Source: Bacteroidota bacterium
Lineage (GTDB): Bacteria; Bacteroidota; Bacteroidia; B-17B0; Aurantibacillaceae
Length of the DNA: 64,000 bases
NCBI GenBank assembly: GCA_021323535.1
Contig: JAJONO010000015.1
Location: 1-64,000 of the forward strand
Direction of reading: 5' to 3'
Each line of letters begins with the position of its first letter. The stretch's first letter is position 1. The notes under the pieces were generated by a model that was not told where the DNA came from, made no database searches, and saw only the letters and a program-made list of their open reading frames with translations. This document shows, one piece after another, positions 19,378-29,076 of the stretch. A program made the translations under genes and the position numbers.

Positions 19378-20532
19378 TTAAAACTGGCTCAGGGCTATTT
19401 CGCGGGCCTCTTTGTCGCAGGCCATATACTGACTGTAGTCGGGCGATTTGATAAAGGGTACTTTTTCAAGCGTATTACCAACTACATCGCTCATTTGTAA
19501 AAAACCGATCTTGTCTTCCAAAAAAGCCTGAACCGCTACTTCATTGGCAGCATTCAGCACGCAAGGCATGTTTCCGCCTTTGTTCATGCAGGTGAACGCG
19601 AGTTTCAGATTGGTGAACGTATCCAGGTCCGGTTTCTCAAAACTAAGATTCGGATAATCCATAAAGTTGAACCTTGTGAAATTATTTTTGATCCTGAATG
19701 GATAGGAGAATGCGTATTGAATCGGAAGTTTCATATCCGGCAATCCCATCTGAGCCTTCATACTGCCATCTTCGAACTGAACAATGCTGTGAACAATGCT
19801 TTGCGGGTGAACGATCACATCGATCTGCGAAGGATCAAGGTGAAAGAGCCATTTCGCTTCAATTACTTCAAGACCTTTGTTCATCAACGATGCCGAATCG
19901 ATGGTGATCTTTGCTCCCATGCTCCAGTTAGGATGTTTAAGCGCCTGCGCTTTTGTAATGTTAAGAAGGTCGTTACGTTTTTTTCCTCTGAAAGGACCGC
20001 CGCTTGCAGTGAGATAAATTTTTTCGATTTTATTTTCCCACTCTCCGGCAAGGCACTGAAAAATGGCCGAGTGTTCGCTGTCAACCGGATAAATGTTTAC
20101 CCCGTTTTCCTGAGCGAGACGCGTTACAAGTTCTCCCGCAACAACAAGAGTTTCTTTATTGGCAAGTGCAATTTGTTTTTTATGTTTAATGGCGTTGATG
20201 GTGCTGGCGAGCCCGGCGTAGCCAACAATGCTCGCAAGGACCATGTCCACCGTTTCCATTTCAACGATCTGTTCAATGGCTTTTGTTCCTGCAAATACTT
20301 TAATGTCCTTTGGTTGAAGCACACTTTTTACCTGCTGGTATTTACTTTCATCAGCAATAACAACAGCGTTTGGATTAAATTCAAGTGCCTGTTGTATGAG
20401 AAGATCGGCATTGGAGTTGGCCACAAGAACTTCGGCGCAAAATACTTCAGGGTTTTCCCTGATCACCTGCAATGCTTGAGTGCCAATACTTCCGGTACTT
20501 CCAAGGATGGCTATGTTTTTTTTCTTTTCCAG
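19378..20532 (-). CDS. dxr: 1-deoxy-D-xylulose 5-phosphate reductoisomerase
   Basis: Converts DXP to MEP with NADPH and a divalent metal, the second step of the non-mevalonate isoprenoid pathway. The NADPH-binding GSTGSIG is at residues 11-17, the metal-site VDSEHSAIFQ lies mid-protein, and the length of 384 residues fits. The start is odd: the frame is open from TAA 20545-20547, and between it and GSTGSIG there is no ATG, GTG or TTG. The first TTG in frame (20472) lies past the NADPH motif and would delete it. CTG at 20532 gives MEKKKNIAILGS and is the best candidate. A frameshift in the adjacent run of eight A is less likely, since the other frames offer no start either. rseP follows. Confidence 0.9.
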   Translation of the reverse strand: MEKKKNIAILGSTGSIGTQALQVIRENPEVFCAEVLVANSNADLLIQQALEFNPNAVVIADESKYQQVKSVLQPKDIKVFAGTKAIEQIVEMETVDMVLASIVGYAGLASTINAIKHKKQIALANKETLVVAGELVTRLAQENGVNIYPVDSEHSAIFQCLAGEWENKIEKIYLTASGGPFRGKKRNDLLNITKAQALKHPNWSMGAKITIDSASLMNKGLEVIEAKWLFHLDPSQIDVIVHPQSIVHSIVQFEDGSMKAQMGLPDMKLPIQYAFSYPFRIKNNFTRFNFMDYPNLSFEKPDLDTFTNLKLAFTCMNKGGNMPCVLNAANEVAVQAFLEDKIGFLQMSDVVGNTLEKVPFIKSPDYSQYMACDKEAREIALSQF

Positions 20533-20549
20533 GCTTCCTGTTTTTTAAG

Positions 20550-20600
20550 CTGCAGTCCAGATAGCTATCAAGATCACAGATTTTACTGATTTAATTTACG
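20550..20600. repeat. degenerate intergenic palindrome upstream of dxr
   Basis: Contains GATAGCTATC and GATCACAGATTTT, remnants resembling the short palindromes at 5850-5920 and 36843. The 111-base gap between dxr and thiF holds nothing else I recognise. Confidence 0.35.
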
Positions 20601-20655
20601 GATGCTAAACTCTAAATATTTTTTGATTTGAGAAAACTTACTTTTTCACAATTGT

Positions 20656-21366
20656 CTAATAATTCAATGAGGAAATTTTCATGGAAAGGCAATCCACGAT
20701 CATGAATTTGTTCACTGAAACATCTTTTTCGAAAATAACCTTAAGACATTCATTCGCCATCATGGTTCCGATAATTCCCGGGATCGTTGCAAGTACGCCA
20801 TTCTCAGAACAATCCGGAACATCTTCGGCATTCGGTGGTTCCGGAAAAAGATCACGGAGGTTTTTACTGTTTTTGTAATTGAAGGTAGCTACTTGCCCCT
20901 CAGAACCAAGAATACTTCCGTAAACTAAGGGCTTATTAAGCTTTACGCAGGCATCATTCACAATGTAACGCGTTATAAAATTATCGCAGCCGTCAATAAT
21001 AATATCGTAATCTCTGAAGATGTTTTCAGAATTAGTTTCATCCAGCATCACGGGATGGTTTATAACATTGACTTCTGGATGCATTCTGTTTATTTTTTCT
21101 TTAGCAACTTCAATCTTTATTTTTCCCACGTCTTCATTTCCGAATAAAACCTGGCGATGAAGATTCGTAATACTCACGGTGTCAAAATCAATTATTCCAA
21201 TAGTACCAACACCAGCCGAAGCAAGATAAAGAAGAGTAGGACAGCCTAGTCCGCCACAACCAACAACAGCAACTTTAGCGTTACGGATTTTTTCTTGTCC
21301 CGCCACACCAACTCCCGGTAGCATGATCTGCTTAACGTATTTTCTTTTTTCTTCGGCGCTTAACAT
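20656..21366 (-). CDS. thiF: ThiF/MoeB family sulfur-carrier adenylyltransferase
   Basis: Activates the C-terminal glycine of ThiS by adenylation so that it can become a thiocarboxylate. The nucleotide-binding motif is VVGCGGLGCP at about 34-43, with the conserved NLHRQ near 68 and DGCDNF near 126. At 236 residues it lacks the C-terminal rhodanese domain of longer relatives, and I see no CxxC pairs for the structural zinc found in many family members. Last gene of the thiamine operon, 1 base after thiH. That operon position favours ThiF over MoeB. Confidence 0.88.
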   Translation of the reverse strand: MLSAEEKRKYVKQIMLPGVGVAGQEKIRNAKVAVVGCGGLGCPTLLYLASAGVGTIGIIDFDTVSITNLHRQVLFGNEDVGKIKIEVAKEKINRMHPEVNVINHPVMLDETNSENIFRDYDIIIDGCDNFITRYIVNDACVKLNKPLVYGSILGSEGQVATFNYKNSKNLRDLFPEPPNAEDVPDCSENGVLATIPGIIGTMMANECLKVIFEKDVSVNKFMIVDCLSMKISSLNY

Positions 21367-21367
21367 G

Positions 21368-22480
21368 TTATTGAGAGAAGGCTCTGTCCCAGTCCTTAAG
21401 CATGGCTTCGTAACCTTGTTTTGAAATGACTTTCATAAATTCTTGGGGAGTTCTTGTATCATCGATCTCGAATTGTTCAAGCGATTGAGGATCGACAGAA
21501 TATCCACCCGGATTTGTTTTTGAACCGGCGCTCATAGAAGTGGCCCCGAGTTTAATGATATTGTCCCTGAACGTGGCAGTTTCTCTTGTAGAGACGGACA
21601 GTTCCACATCAGGATTAAAAATACGGTAAGCGCAGATAAGTTGTAACAGTTCTTTATCGGAAATATGTTCGTTGGAGATTTCAACTCCTTCGGCGGGACG
21701 AATTCTTGGAAATGAAATCGAGTATTTTGTTTGCCAGTATTTTTTCTGAAGATAATCGAGATGCATGGCGCAAAAGAACGAATCAGTTCTCCAGTCAGAA
21801 AGGCCCAACAAAGCGCCTAAACCTATCTTGTGAATTTTACTCTGACCGACTCTATCGGGTGTATCGAGCCTGTAAAAGAAGTTTGATTTTTTCCCTTTTG
21901 GGTGATGCAGTTTATAGGCTTCCTGATCATACGTTTCCTGGTAAACAAGAATGGAATAAACGCCTGCTTCGTGAAGCTGTGCATATTCTTCCTGCTCAAG
22001 CGGCTGAACTTCTACAGAAATATTTGAGAAATGAGGTTTGATTAATTTTATAGCATTTAAAAAATAAGGCACATGAACGGTAGCATTGGCTTCGCCGGTA
22101 ACAAGGAGAACGTGATCGAATCCAAGTTGTTTAATAGCTTCTGCTTCTTTAACGATTTCAGAATCGGTTAATGTCCGGCGTTTTATTTTGTTATCGAAGC
22201 TATACCCGCAATACGTGCAAATATTATTGCATTCGTTGCTAAGATACATTGGCGCGAACATCTGAATAGTTTTTCCGAAACGTTGCATGGTAAGTGCACG
22301 GCTCTTCTGCGCCATCTGCTCAAGATACGGAAGCGCGGCGGGAGAGATGAGAGCGGCAAAATCCTCTAAATTCAATTTTGATTTTGAAAGCGCGCGTTCA
22401 ACATCCAATATGGTTTTAGAAGAAATTTTATTTTGAATTTCGTTCCAGGTATATTTTAGATATTGATCTTTAAATGTCAT
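21368..22480 (-). CDS. thiH: 2-iminoacetate synthase ThiH
   Basis: Radical SAM enzyme that splits tyrosine to dehydroglycine for the thiazole ring of thiamine. The iron-sulfur motif is C84-x3-C88-x2-C91 (ECNNICTYCG). Length of 370 residues is typical. Its presence rather than ThiO (glycine oxidase) implies the tyrosine route. It follows the GxxExxY gene with a 66-base spacer containing one of the inverted repeats, and precedes thiF. Confidence 0.94.
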   Translation of the reverse strand: MTFKDQYLKYTWNEIQNKISSKTILDVERALSKSKLNLEDFAALISPAALPYLEQMAQKSRALTMQRFGKTIQMFAPMYLSNECNNICTYCGYSFDNKIKRRTLTDSEIVKEAEAIKQLGFDHVLLVTGEANATVHVPYFLNAIKLIKPHFSNISVEVQPLEQEEYAQLHEAGVYSILVYQETYDQEAYKLHHPKGKKSNFFYRLDTPDRVGQSKIHKIGLGALLGLSDWRTDSFFCAMHLDYLQKKYWQTKYSISFPRIRPAEGVEISNEHISDKELLQLICAYRIFNPDVELSVSTRETATFRDNIIKLGATSMSAGSKTNPGGYSVDPQSLEQFEIDDTRTPQEFMKVISKQGYEAMLKDWDRAFSQ

Positions 22481-22492
22481 ATTTTGGTTCTC

Positions 22493-22546
22493 GCCCGTTT
22501 CTCGCAGAGGCTCGCGAAGGTTTCGCTGAGTTTCGCTGAGAAAAAT
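22493..22546. repeat. terminal inverted repeat, 3' side of GxxExxY gene
   Basis: Contains TTTCTCGCAGAGGCTCGCG and then TTTCGCTGAGTTTCGCTGAG. In reverse complement it matches the flank on the other side of the gene (22940-22993), sharing TTTCTCGCAGAG exactly and the pattern GCTGAGTTTnGCnGAGAAAA. It lies between the GxxExxY stop and the start of thiH. Confidence 0.75.
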
Positions 22547-22939
22547 CTATAATTTATTTACAATTCGAATAATGTTATCTTTTAATGGAAAAGAATTAAA
22601 GTTAATTAGTAAGCCTAGCTTTTTATTATAAAGTTTCAAGTACGTAAGTAATTGTTTATGATGAACGTCGGCAAGACTTTCAACAGACTTGACTTCTACA
22701 ATTACTAATTCATTTACGATAATATCAAGACGAAAGCCAATATCCATCTTAATATTGTTAATGAACATAGGAACCGGAACTTGATTCCTTACGATAAATC
22801 CTCTTTTAATTAATTCCTGAGTTAAAGCTACCTCATAAACAGATTCAAGTAATCCTGGACCAAAATCTGTATGAATTTTAAATGCAGCACCTCTTATTTC
22901 GTACGAAATGTCATTTTCCTGAACGATATTTTTATTCAT
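22547..22939 (-). CDS. GxxExxY protein (PDDEXK_3 nuclease-like)
   Basis: A 130-residue protein with the signature GLLESVY (GxxExxY) at about 28-34 and a downstream D...ExK motif (FRLDIIV, then VEVKSV), the arrangement of the PD-(D/E)xK nuclease superfamily. The frame extends upstream to 23026, but that part (SRAEINAEFSREN) is translated from the flanking repeat, so ATG 22939 is chosen. It interrupts the thiamine operon between thiG and thiH and is bounded by imperfect inverted repeats. The family is widespread and often multicopy in Bacteroidota; its function is unknown, and it has no evident role in thiamine synthesis. Transfer as a cassette is inferred. Confidence 0.88.
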   Translation of the reverse strand: MNKNIVQENDISYEIRGAAFKIHTDFGPGLLESVYEVALTQELIKRGFIVRNQVPVPMFINNIKMDIGFRLDIIVNELVIVEVKSVESLADVHHKQLLTYLKLYNKKLGLLINFNSFPLKDNIIRIVNKL

Positions 22940-22993
22940 ATTTTCTCTGCTAAACTCAGCGTTAATCTCTGCGCGACTCTGCGAGAAATAACT
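22940..22993. repeat. terminal inverted repeat, 5' side of GxxExxY gene
   Basis: On the lower strand it reads TTTCTCGCAGAG, then TCGCGCAGAGATTAACGC, then TGAGTTTAGCAGAGAAAA, ending right at the ATG. It is the imperfect inverted partner of 22493-22546 and is built from about 11-base GCAGAG/GCTGAG sub-units. It probably also carries the leader of the gene. Confidence 0.75.
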
Positions 22994-23049
22994 GAGATCA
23001 GTACAAATATGTGTATTAACGATCATTTCAAATAAGACATTTAACGAAC

Positions 23050-23814
23050 CTATGAAGTAAGAAAACTTGTGAGAGGACTAGTAGCTTCCGCCGTTTTATT
23101 TTGTGTGGCCATTCCTGCTTCGAAGGCGTTTCTTCCGGCGAGAACTGCATTTTTAAAAGCTTTTGCCATTAAGATAGTGTTTTTCGCTGTTGCAATGGCC
23201 GTGTTTACAAGAACAGCATCCGCACCAAGTTCCATAGCAAATGCCGCGTGAGAAGGAAGTCCGATCCCGGCATCAACAATCACCGGCACATTGCTTTGCT
23301 CAATGATGATCTCAAGAAAATCCTGCGTCTTTAATCCTTTATTACTTCCAATAGGAGAACCTAAAGGCATTACCGCCGAAGTTCCGGCGTCTTCAAGTCT
23401 TTTACAAAGAACAGGATCAGCATGAATGTATGGGAGCACAACAAATCCAAGCTTCGCCAACTCTTCAGTAGCTTTTAGTGTTTCAATAGGATCGGGCATA
23501 AGGTAACGAGGATCGGGATGAATTTCGAGTTTCACCCAGTTTGTTTCTAAAGCTTCACGAGCGAGTTGCGCGGCGAAAACCGCTTCCTTAGCATTTCTTG
23601 CTCCAGAAGTATTTGGCCATAAAAATACATTCGCTTTACGCAAAGACTCGAGCATGTTATCGTAAGGGGCAGATGTGTCAATACGTTTCAGTGCAACCGT
23701 CACCATATTTGTTTCTGAAGCAATGATAGATTCGTACATCTCTTCGCTTGAGGCATATTTCCCTGTTCCCAAAAAAAGACGCGATGAAAATTCTTTGTCT
23801 GCGATCTTAAGCAT
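23050..23814 (-). CDS. thiG: thiazole synthase ThiG
   Basis: Builds the thiazole phosphate from DXP, dehydroglycine and ThiS thiocarboxylate. TIM-barrel protein of 254 residues; the Schiff-base lysine is Lys95 in WVKLEIHPD, and the phosphate-binding [19 protein letters not shown] segment is near the C-terminal end. It overlaps thiE by 8 bases. Downstream, the operon is interrupted by the GxxExxY cassette before thiH, its functional partner. Confidence 0.96.
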   Translation of the reverse strand: MLKIADKEFSSRLFLGTGKYASSEEMYESIIASETNMVTVALKRIDTSAPYDNMLESLRKANVFLWPNTSGARNAKEAVFAAQLAREALETNWVKLEIHPDPRYLMPDPIETLKATEELAKLGFVVLPYIHADPVLCKRLEDAGTSAVMPLGSPIGSNKGLKTQDFLEIIIEQSNVPVIVDAGIGLPSHAAFAMELGADAVLVNTAIATAKNTILMAKAFKNAVLAGRNAFEAGMATQNKTAEATSPLTSFLTS

Positions 23815-24433
23815 TGTATAAAATTTTAGTTATTTCTTTTATCAATTGTTCTTTGTTGCTTGCCCGGGTTAGCATTCCTGAAACCGCGATACCGTAAACC
23901 CCGGTTTCCATAATAGTTTCAAGATCCTCTTTTTCAATTCCTCCAATGGCGTATACAGGCGCGGTTAATTTTTCTTCCTGCATTTTTGAAAGAATAGAAG
24001 TATATCCTTCGGCGCCAATAACTGGACTTAATTTTTCTTTTGTGGCTGTGAAGCGGAACGGGCCAAGACCAATGTAATCTACATTTTCGGAACATCTTTG
24101 TTTCACCTGTTCGAACGTGTTTGCAGTTCCACCAACGATCATACCCGGTGCAATTTTTCTGGCGTCTTCGATCTTCATATCGTTCAGCCCTAAGTGAACT
24201 GCGTCGGCTCCAATTGATTTTGCAATCTGAGGTTCATCGTTAATGATGAGATTGGCATCGTAGCGAACGCAGAGTTCTTTTACCGAAGCGGCGCTTTCCA
24301 GATAAATATTTTTCTCTACGTTCTTTAAACGGAGTTGCACCAATTTCACGCCCGAATCAAGAAGGGTGTAAATGTTGTTTATGTGCTCGGCGGGAGTTTT
24401 TCCCTGCGAAATATATTGTAACCTATGAAGCAT
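23807..24433 (-). CDS. thiE: thiamine-phosphate synthase ThiE
   Basis: Joins the thiazole and pyrimidine phosphates to give thiamine phosphate. Canonical motifs are present: VQLRLKN near residue 33, LIINDEP with the Asn-Asp pair, ADAVHLG, then [15 protein letters not shown] and AIGGI. Length 208 is normal. It overlaps thiD by 11 bases and thiG by 8, indicating tight coupling. This is the catalytically complete copy; a second, divergent ThiE-like protein is encoded at 25148. Confidence 0.94.
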   Translation of the reverse strand: MLHRLQYISQGKTPAEHINNIYTLLDSGVKLVQLRLKNVEKNIYLESAASVKELCVRYDANLIINDEPQIAKSIGADAVHLGLNDMKIEDARKIAPGMIVGGTANTFEQVKQRCSENVDYIGLGPFRFTATKEKLSPVIGAEGYTSILSKMQEEKLTAPVYAIGGIEKEDLETIMETGVYGIAVSGMLTRASNKEQLIKEITKILYNA

Positions 24434-25175
24434 GAAATCCTAATAAACTTCTATTACTGTTGAGATATTTTTCGATATAAATTTTTGCGTCGCGACAAGC
24501 ATCAAAGCCATTTTTTCCTTTAGCCATCGAAGCAGTAATTGCAGCGGAAAGAACGCATCCTGAACCGTGCTTTGGCCATACGTTCGTTTTTCCGGGCCTG
24601 ATTTCCTGTTTCCTGTCAAAATTGTAGAACCAATCGGTGCCTTTATCTTTGTTGTTGTGCCCGCCCTTTAATAACACTGCCACCTGTGAAGCAATTTTTG
24701 TGGCCGCTTCATGAGGATCTTTCAGATCAGCAATAAGAATAACTTCTTCTGTATTTGGAGTAAGGAGATCGATGTTCTTAAAAATAGTTCTGAGTTTTTC
24801 CTCGTTTTTGATGTCAGCGAATTCAAAACCTGTACTTGATTTCCACACAGGATCAACTACGATTGGGATTTTTTCAGAATGCGATTTTATTTTTCTTGTC
24901 AATACGATTAACCAGTCAAGTGACGGAACAATTCCGAATTTTACAGCTTTGATCGGGTAAGTCTGCAACATGACGTCCAGTTCCTTTTCAACTTCTTCTA
25001 ATCTTCTCCATTCTACAGAGTAGAATTTATCTTCTGTCTGTAATGTCCAGCCTGTACAAATCGCCAATCCGTAAACCTTCAATTGCTCAAAAGTCTTAAT
25101 ATCGGCGGTTAAGCCAGCGCCAGAACAGGGATCGAAACCTGCAATGGTTAATGTATATGGACGGTCGGTTTGCAT
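24423..25175 (-). CDS. thiD: hydroxymethylpyrimidine (phosphate) kinase
   Basis: Phosphorylates HMP and HMP-phosphate to the diphosphate used by ThiE. Ribokinase-fold protein of 250 residues: N-terminal IAGFDPCSGAGLTADIKT, central VVDPVWKSSTG and a C-terminal anion-hole motif KHGSGCVLSAAI. The PCSGAG motif replaces the usual SGGAG-type sequence but aligns with it. Overlaps the upstream TenI-like gene by 28 bases. Confidence 0.92.
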   Translation of the reverse strand: MQTDRPYTLTIAGFDPCSGAGLTADIKTFEQLKVYGLAICTGWTLQTEDKFYSVEWRRLEEVEKELDVMLQTYPIKAVKFGIVPSLDWLIVLTRKIKSHSEKIPIVVDPVWKSSTGFEFADIKNEEKLRTIFKNIDLLTPNTEEVILIADLKDPHEAATKIASQVAVLLKGGHNNKDKGTDWFYNFDRKQEIRPGKTNVWPKHGSGCVLSAAITASMAKGKNGFDACRDAKIYIEKYLNSNRSLLGFHAS

Positions 25176-25743
25176 TTTTCTTTTATTTGTTTAAAATTTC
25201 TCACAGCATTTTCAGGGTCGTTCCACACGCTACCCAAAACTGCGGCGCCATAAAATTCTTTTTTAAAAACTTCTTCAATGTTACTTTTTGTGATTCCTCC
25301 AAGAGCAAATACTCTTTGGTAAAGATCACTTTCAATATTAAAATCGTTTCCAAAAGAACTTTTATAATTAGTCTTTGAAACGCTGTCAAAAACAGGACTC
25401 AAAAAACAATAATCCCAGAAATGACTTTCAAATTGCAGATCGACGTAATTATGGAAAGAAGTACTGTATTTTAATCCGTTTACTCTTTTGAAATCCTTCC
25501 TGTTGTTTTCTTTTACATGACAGTGCTTTAAACCGAATTCAGAAATTGTCTGGTAATGCTGGTGGACAGAGATCATTGACAAATATTCTTTTTGTATATT
25601 CTGTAAAAAGAAACGCTGTTGTTCCGTTTTCCATTCAGGTTTTCGCAGATGAAACAATTCCAGTCCTGATTCAAACAGATCGTTCACAAGTTTTGTCTCG
25701 TTCTCAATATCTTTCTCGCTGCTTATTACGATGAGGCGTGTCA

Positions 25744-25744
<1 letters not shown>
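25148..25744 (-). CDS. divergent ThiE/TenI-like protein
   Basis: A 198-residue TIM-barrel protein related to thiamine-phosphate synthase. Family landmarks are present but altered: LFHLRKP instead of QLRxK, no IINDR motif, SVHQHYQ, then FLSPVFDSVSKTNYKS and FALGGITKSNI. The loss of the N-D pyrophosphate/Mg residues argues against full ThiE activity; a TenI-like thiazole tautomerase role is an alternative. It shares one base with the end of thiC (stop/start overlap). A second ThiE-like gene at this position is seen in other Bacteroidota thiamine operons. Confidence 0.8.
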
Positions 25745-27612
<1,868 letters not shown>

Positions 27613-27640
27613 TTAAGAGTTGAGTGTTAAAGTTAGGTGT

Positions 27641-27676
27641 TAACCCTGAAGCGAGCTTTGCTCTGCTTCAGGGTTA
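27641..27676 (-). promoter_or_regulatory. intercistronic hairpin between thiS and thiC
   Basis: A perfect 12-bp inverted repeat, TAACCCTGAAGC (27641-27652) with GCTTCAGGGTTA (27665-27676), and an inner GAGC/GCTC pair in the loop. It includes the thiS stop codon. There is no T run after it on the lower strand, so it is more likely an mRNA stability or processing element, or a dispersed repeat, than a terminator. Confidence 0.6.
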
Positions 27677-27874
27677 TCCTCCCTGCGTAGCTTTAATAAT
27701 TAATACATTATCTTTTTCTTTCAAGGCAGTAGATTCCCAATGCGTTTTTGGAACAATATTGTCGTTAATCGCAACAGCGATGCCTTTGGTTTTTTCGCCA
27801 AGAATTCCGGTAACCAGTGATTGTAGCGAATCGTAGTTAACCTGTTTTGTTTCGTTATTGATTACAATTTCCAT
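27674..27874 (-). CDS. thiS: sulfur carrier protein ThiS
   Basis: A 66-residue ubiquitin-fold protein that ends in the obligatory Gly-Gly (KATQGG), whose C-terminal carboxylate is adenylated by ThiF and converted to a thiocarboxylate as sulfur donor for ThiG. N-terminus MEIVINNETKQV is typical. First gene of the operon, directly downstream of the TPP riboswitch. Confidence 0.95.
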   Translation of the reverse strand: MEIVINNETKQVNYDSLQSLVTGILGEKTKGIAVAINDNIVPKTHWESTALKEKDNVLIIKATQGG

Positions 27875-27905
27875 TTCAAGAAAATAAGTTGAACTTTAGA
27901 AATGG

Positions 27906-27912
27906 CACACGG
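27906..27912 (-). promoter_or_regulatory. candidate riboswitch expression-platform segment
   Basis: On the lower strand this is CCGTGTG, the exact complement of CACACGG in the aptamer (27983-27989). It lies 32 bases before the thiS ATG, so alternative pairing could couple ligand binding to thiS translation. Inferred from base pairing only. Confidence 0.45.
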
Positions 27913-27927
27913 GGATCGTGCATTTAA

Positions 27928-28000
27928 CTTTTCCCTACGGCAGCATTATCTGCGTCAGGTACAAAGGGTATTATCTCAGTCACCGTGTGACACCCCTAAA
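27928..28000 (-). promoter_or_regulatory. TPP riboswitch (THI element)
   Basis: On the lower strand the conserved blocks appear in order: AGGGGTG, a P3 hairpin GTCAC-ACG-GTGAC, ACTGAGA, ATACCC, GTACCTGA, CGCAGATAATGCTGCCG and TAGGGAA. These match the TPP aptamer consensus. It lies 54 bases upstream of thiS and controls the whole thiS-to-thiF operon by binding thiamine diphosphate. Confidence 0.95.
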
Positions 28001-28050
28001 GCTTCTATACAAATATAAGCAAATTAAAAGCGGAAGAGAAGCAATTGTGC

Positions 28051-28085
28051 ATAAAAAAAGCCCGGCTTCTGGCCAGGCTGTTTTT
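28051..28085 (-). terminator. terminator between lipoprotein gene and thi operon
   Basis: Hairpin AGCCtGGC/GCCgGGCT with T-rich tracts on both sides (TTTTTTT on the lower strand, GTTTTTG on the upper). It ends the 28103 transcript 18 bases after its stop and insulates the riboswitch promoter region. Confidence 0.85.
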
Positions 28086-28102
28086 GTTTTGTGTAGAGAG
28101 GG

Positions 28103-28966
28103 TTACTCTATAATAACCACGAGGTATTTAGAAGCTCCCCAGAAATCTTTAGCGTTGGTAATCTCAATTTTTTCTACGTTTTTATCGGTTCCAACAATTT
28201 TGTAAGAGTTTTTAGGATGGCTGGTAATGATTTTAGCCTTTTTTGCTCCAACATTGATAACTGTGGTTTGCTCAATATTTACTTTCGTGAAATACTCCTT
28301 ATTAAAATCTTCTTTTACTTTGGTTGTTTTACCAATTCCAATGAAACCGCCTTCACGCGAAATCACATTTTTTTCTTTCAGCTCTTTTGAAGTTCCCATT
28401 GCATAGTAAGCAGTATTGAGTTCCTCAGTTTTTGCCGCGCTTTCTTCCTCAACTGCTTTATAGTTAGTGTTAAGGTTGGTTAGTTCAATATTAAGGCTCT
28501 CCACTTTAGATTTAAGATCAGCAATTTCGCTATCTTTCAGATTAATTGTGTTCTGGAGGTTTTCGATCATTTTTTCCATGCCTTCCAGTTTAAGGTTAGC
28601 ATCTTTTAATTTTTTGGAAAGCGCTCCGATACGACTCTTGTTTTTGTTCATTAGATCGTAAATTGCCTGGATATCTTCCTTGATCTGATCTTCCTTGTTT
28701 TTCACGTCGCCTGTTGAACTGGCGTTGGTAACAATCCTTTCTTTTTCTTTAATGGCATTAAGGTTTTCCTGGATCTCATTAAAGGCTCCGATGAATTCCT
28801 GGAGAGCAGCTTCTTTTTCATTGAGTTTGCCTCCAAGGTCGCTGTTCACTGTTTTTAAACTATCCGCGAGTGGATTTACTTCTTTTTCTTTATCGCCGCA
28901 TGAGCTGAAGTTGAAACTTGCCAGCCCTAATACAATCGCTGCTGCTAAAACTTTTAAAATTTTCAT
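28103..28966 (-). CDS. coiled-coil lipoprotein
   Basis: A 287-residue lipoprotein: signal peptide with lipobox FSSC (Cys23), then a long heptad-repeat coiled coil from about 35 to 185 (KLKDANLKLEGMEKMIENLQ and following), and a small C-terminal domain (about 190-287) with ISREGGFIGIGKTTKV and KIITSHPKNSYKI. Monocistronic, with terminators on both sides. The C-terminal region recurs in secreted Bacteroidota proteins as far as I know, but has no assigned function. A structural envelope role is inference. Confidence 0.75.
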   Translation of the reverse strand: MKILKVLAAAIVLGLASFNFSSCGDKEKEVNPLADSLKTVNSDLGGKLNEKEAALQEFIGAFNEIQENLNAIKEKERIVTNASSTGDVKNKEDQIKEDIQAIYDLMNKNKSRIGALSKKLKDANLKLEGMEKMIENLQNTINLKDSEIADLKSKVESLNIELTNLNTNYKAVEEESAAKTEELNTAYYAMGTSKELKEKNVISREGGFIGIGKTTKVKEDFNKEYFTKVNIEQTTVINVGAKKAKIITSHPKNSYKIVGTDKNVEKIEITNAKDFWGASKYLVVIIE

Positions 28967-29030
28967 AGTGTTGTTTGATACTTTTTTATTAATTCCAATG
29001 AGTCCACAAAAGTAACCTAAATAAAAATAA

Positions 29031-29060
29031 AAAAGGCGCCCCTATGAGCGCCTTTTTATG
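29031..29060. terminator. bidirectional terminator
   Basis: AAAAAGGCGC and GCGCCTTTTT form a 10-bp stem around CCCTATGA, with A/T runs on both sides. It follows the stop of the bacilliredoxin gene on the lower strand. Confidence 0.88.
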
Positions 29061-29076
29061 AAATCTTAAGAATTTT

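Noticed and set aside
20470-20532. dxr as a pseudogene truncated at its N-terminus
   Set aside because: The NADPH-binding motif and all catalytic segments are intact in one frame; only the start codon is unusual.
19717-20589. 290-codon upper-strand open frame opposite dxr
   Set aside because: Composition is that of a shadow of dxr; it carries no recognisable motif.
22940-23026. Extended start of the GxxExxY protein at 23026
   Set aside because: Those codons are translated from the flanking repeat rather than from a conserved domain.
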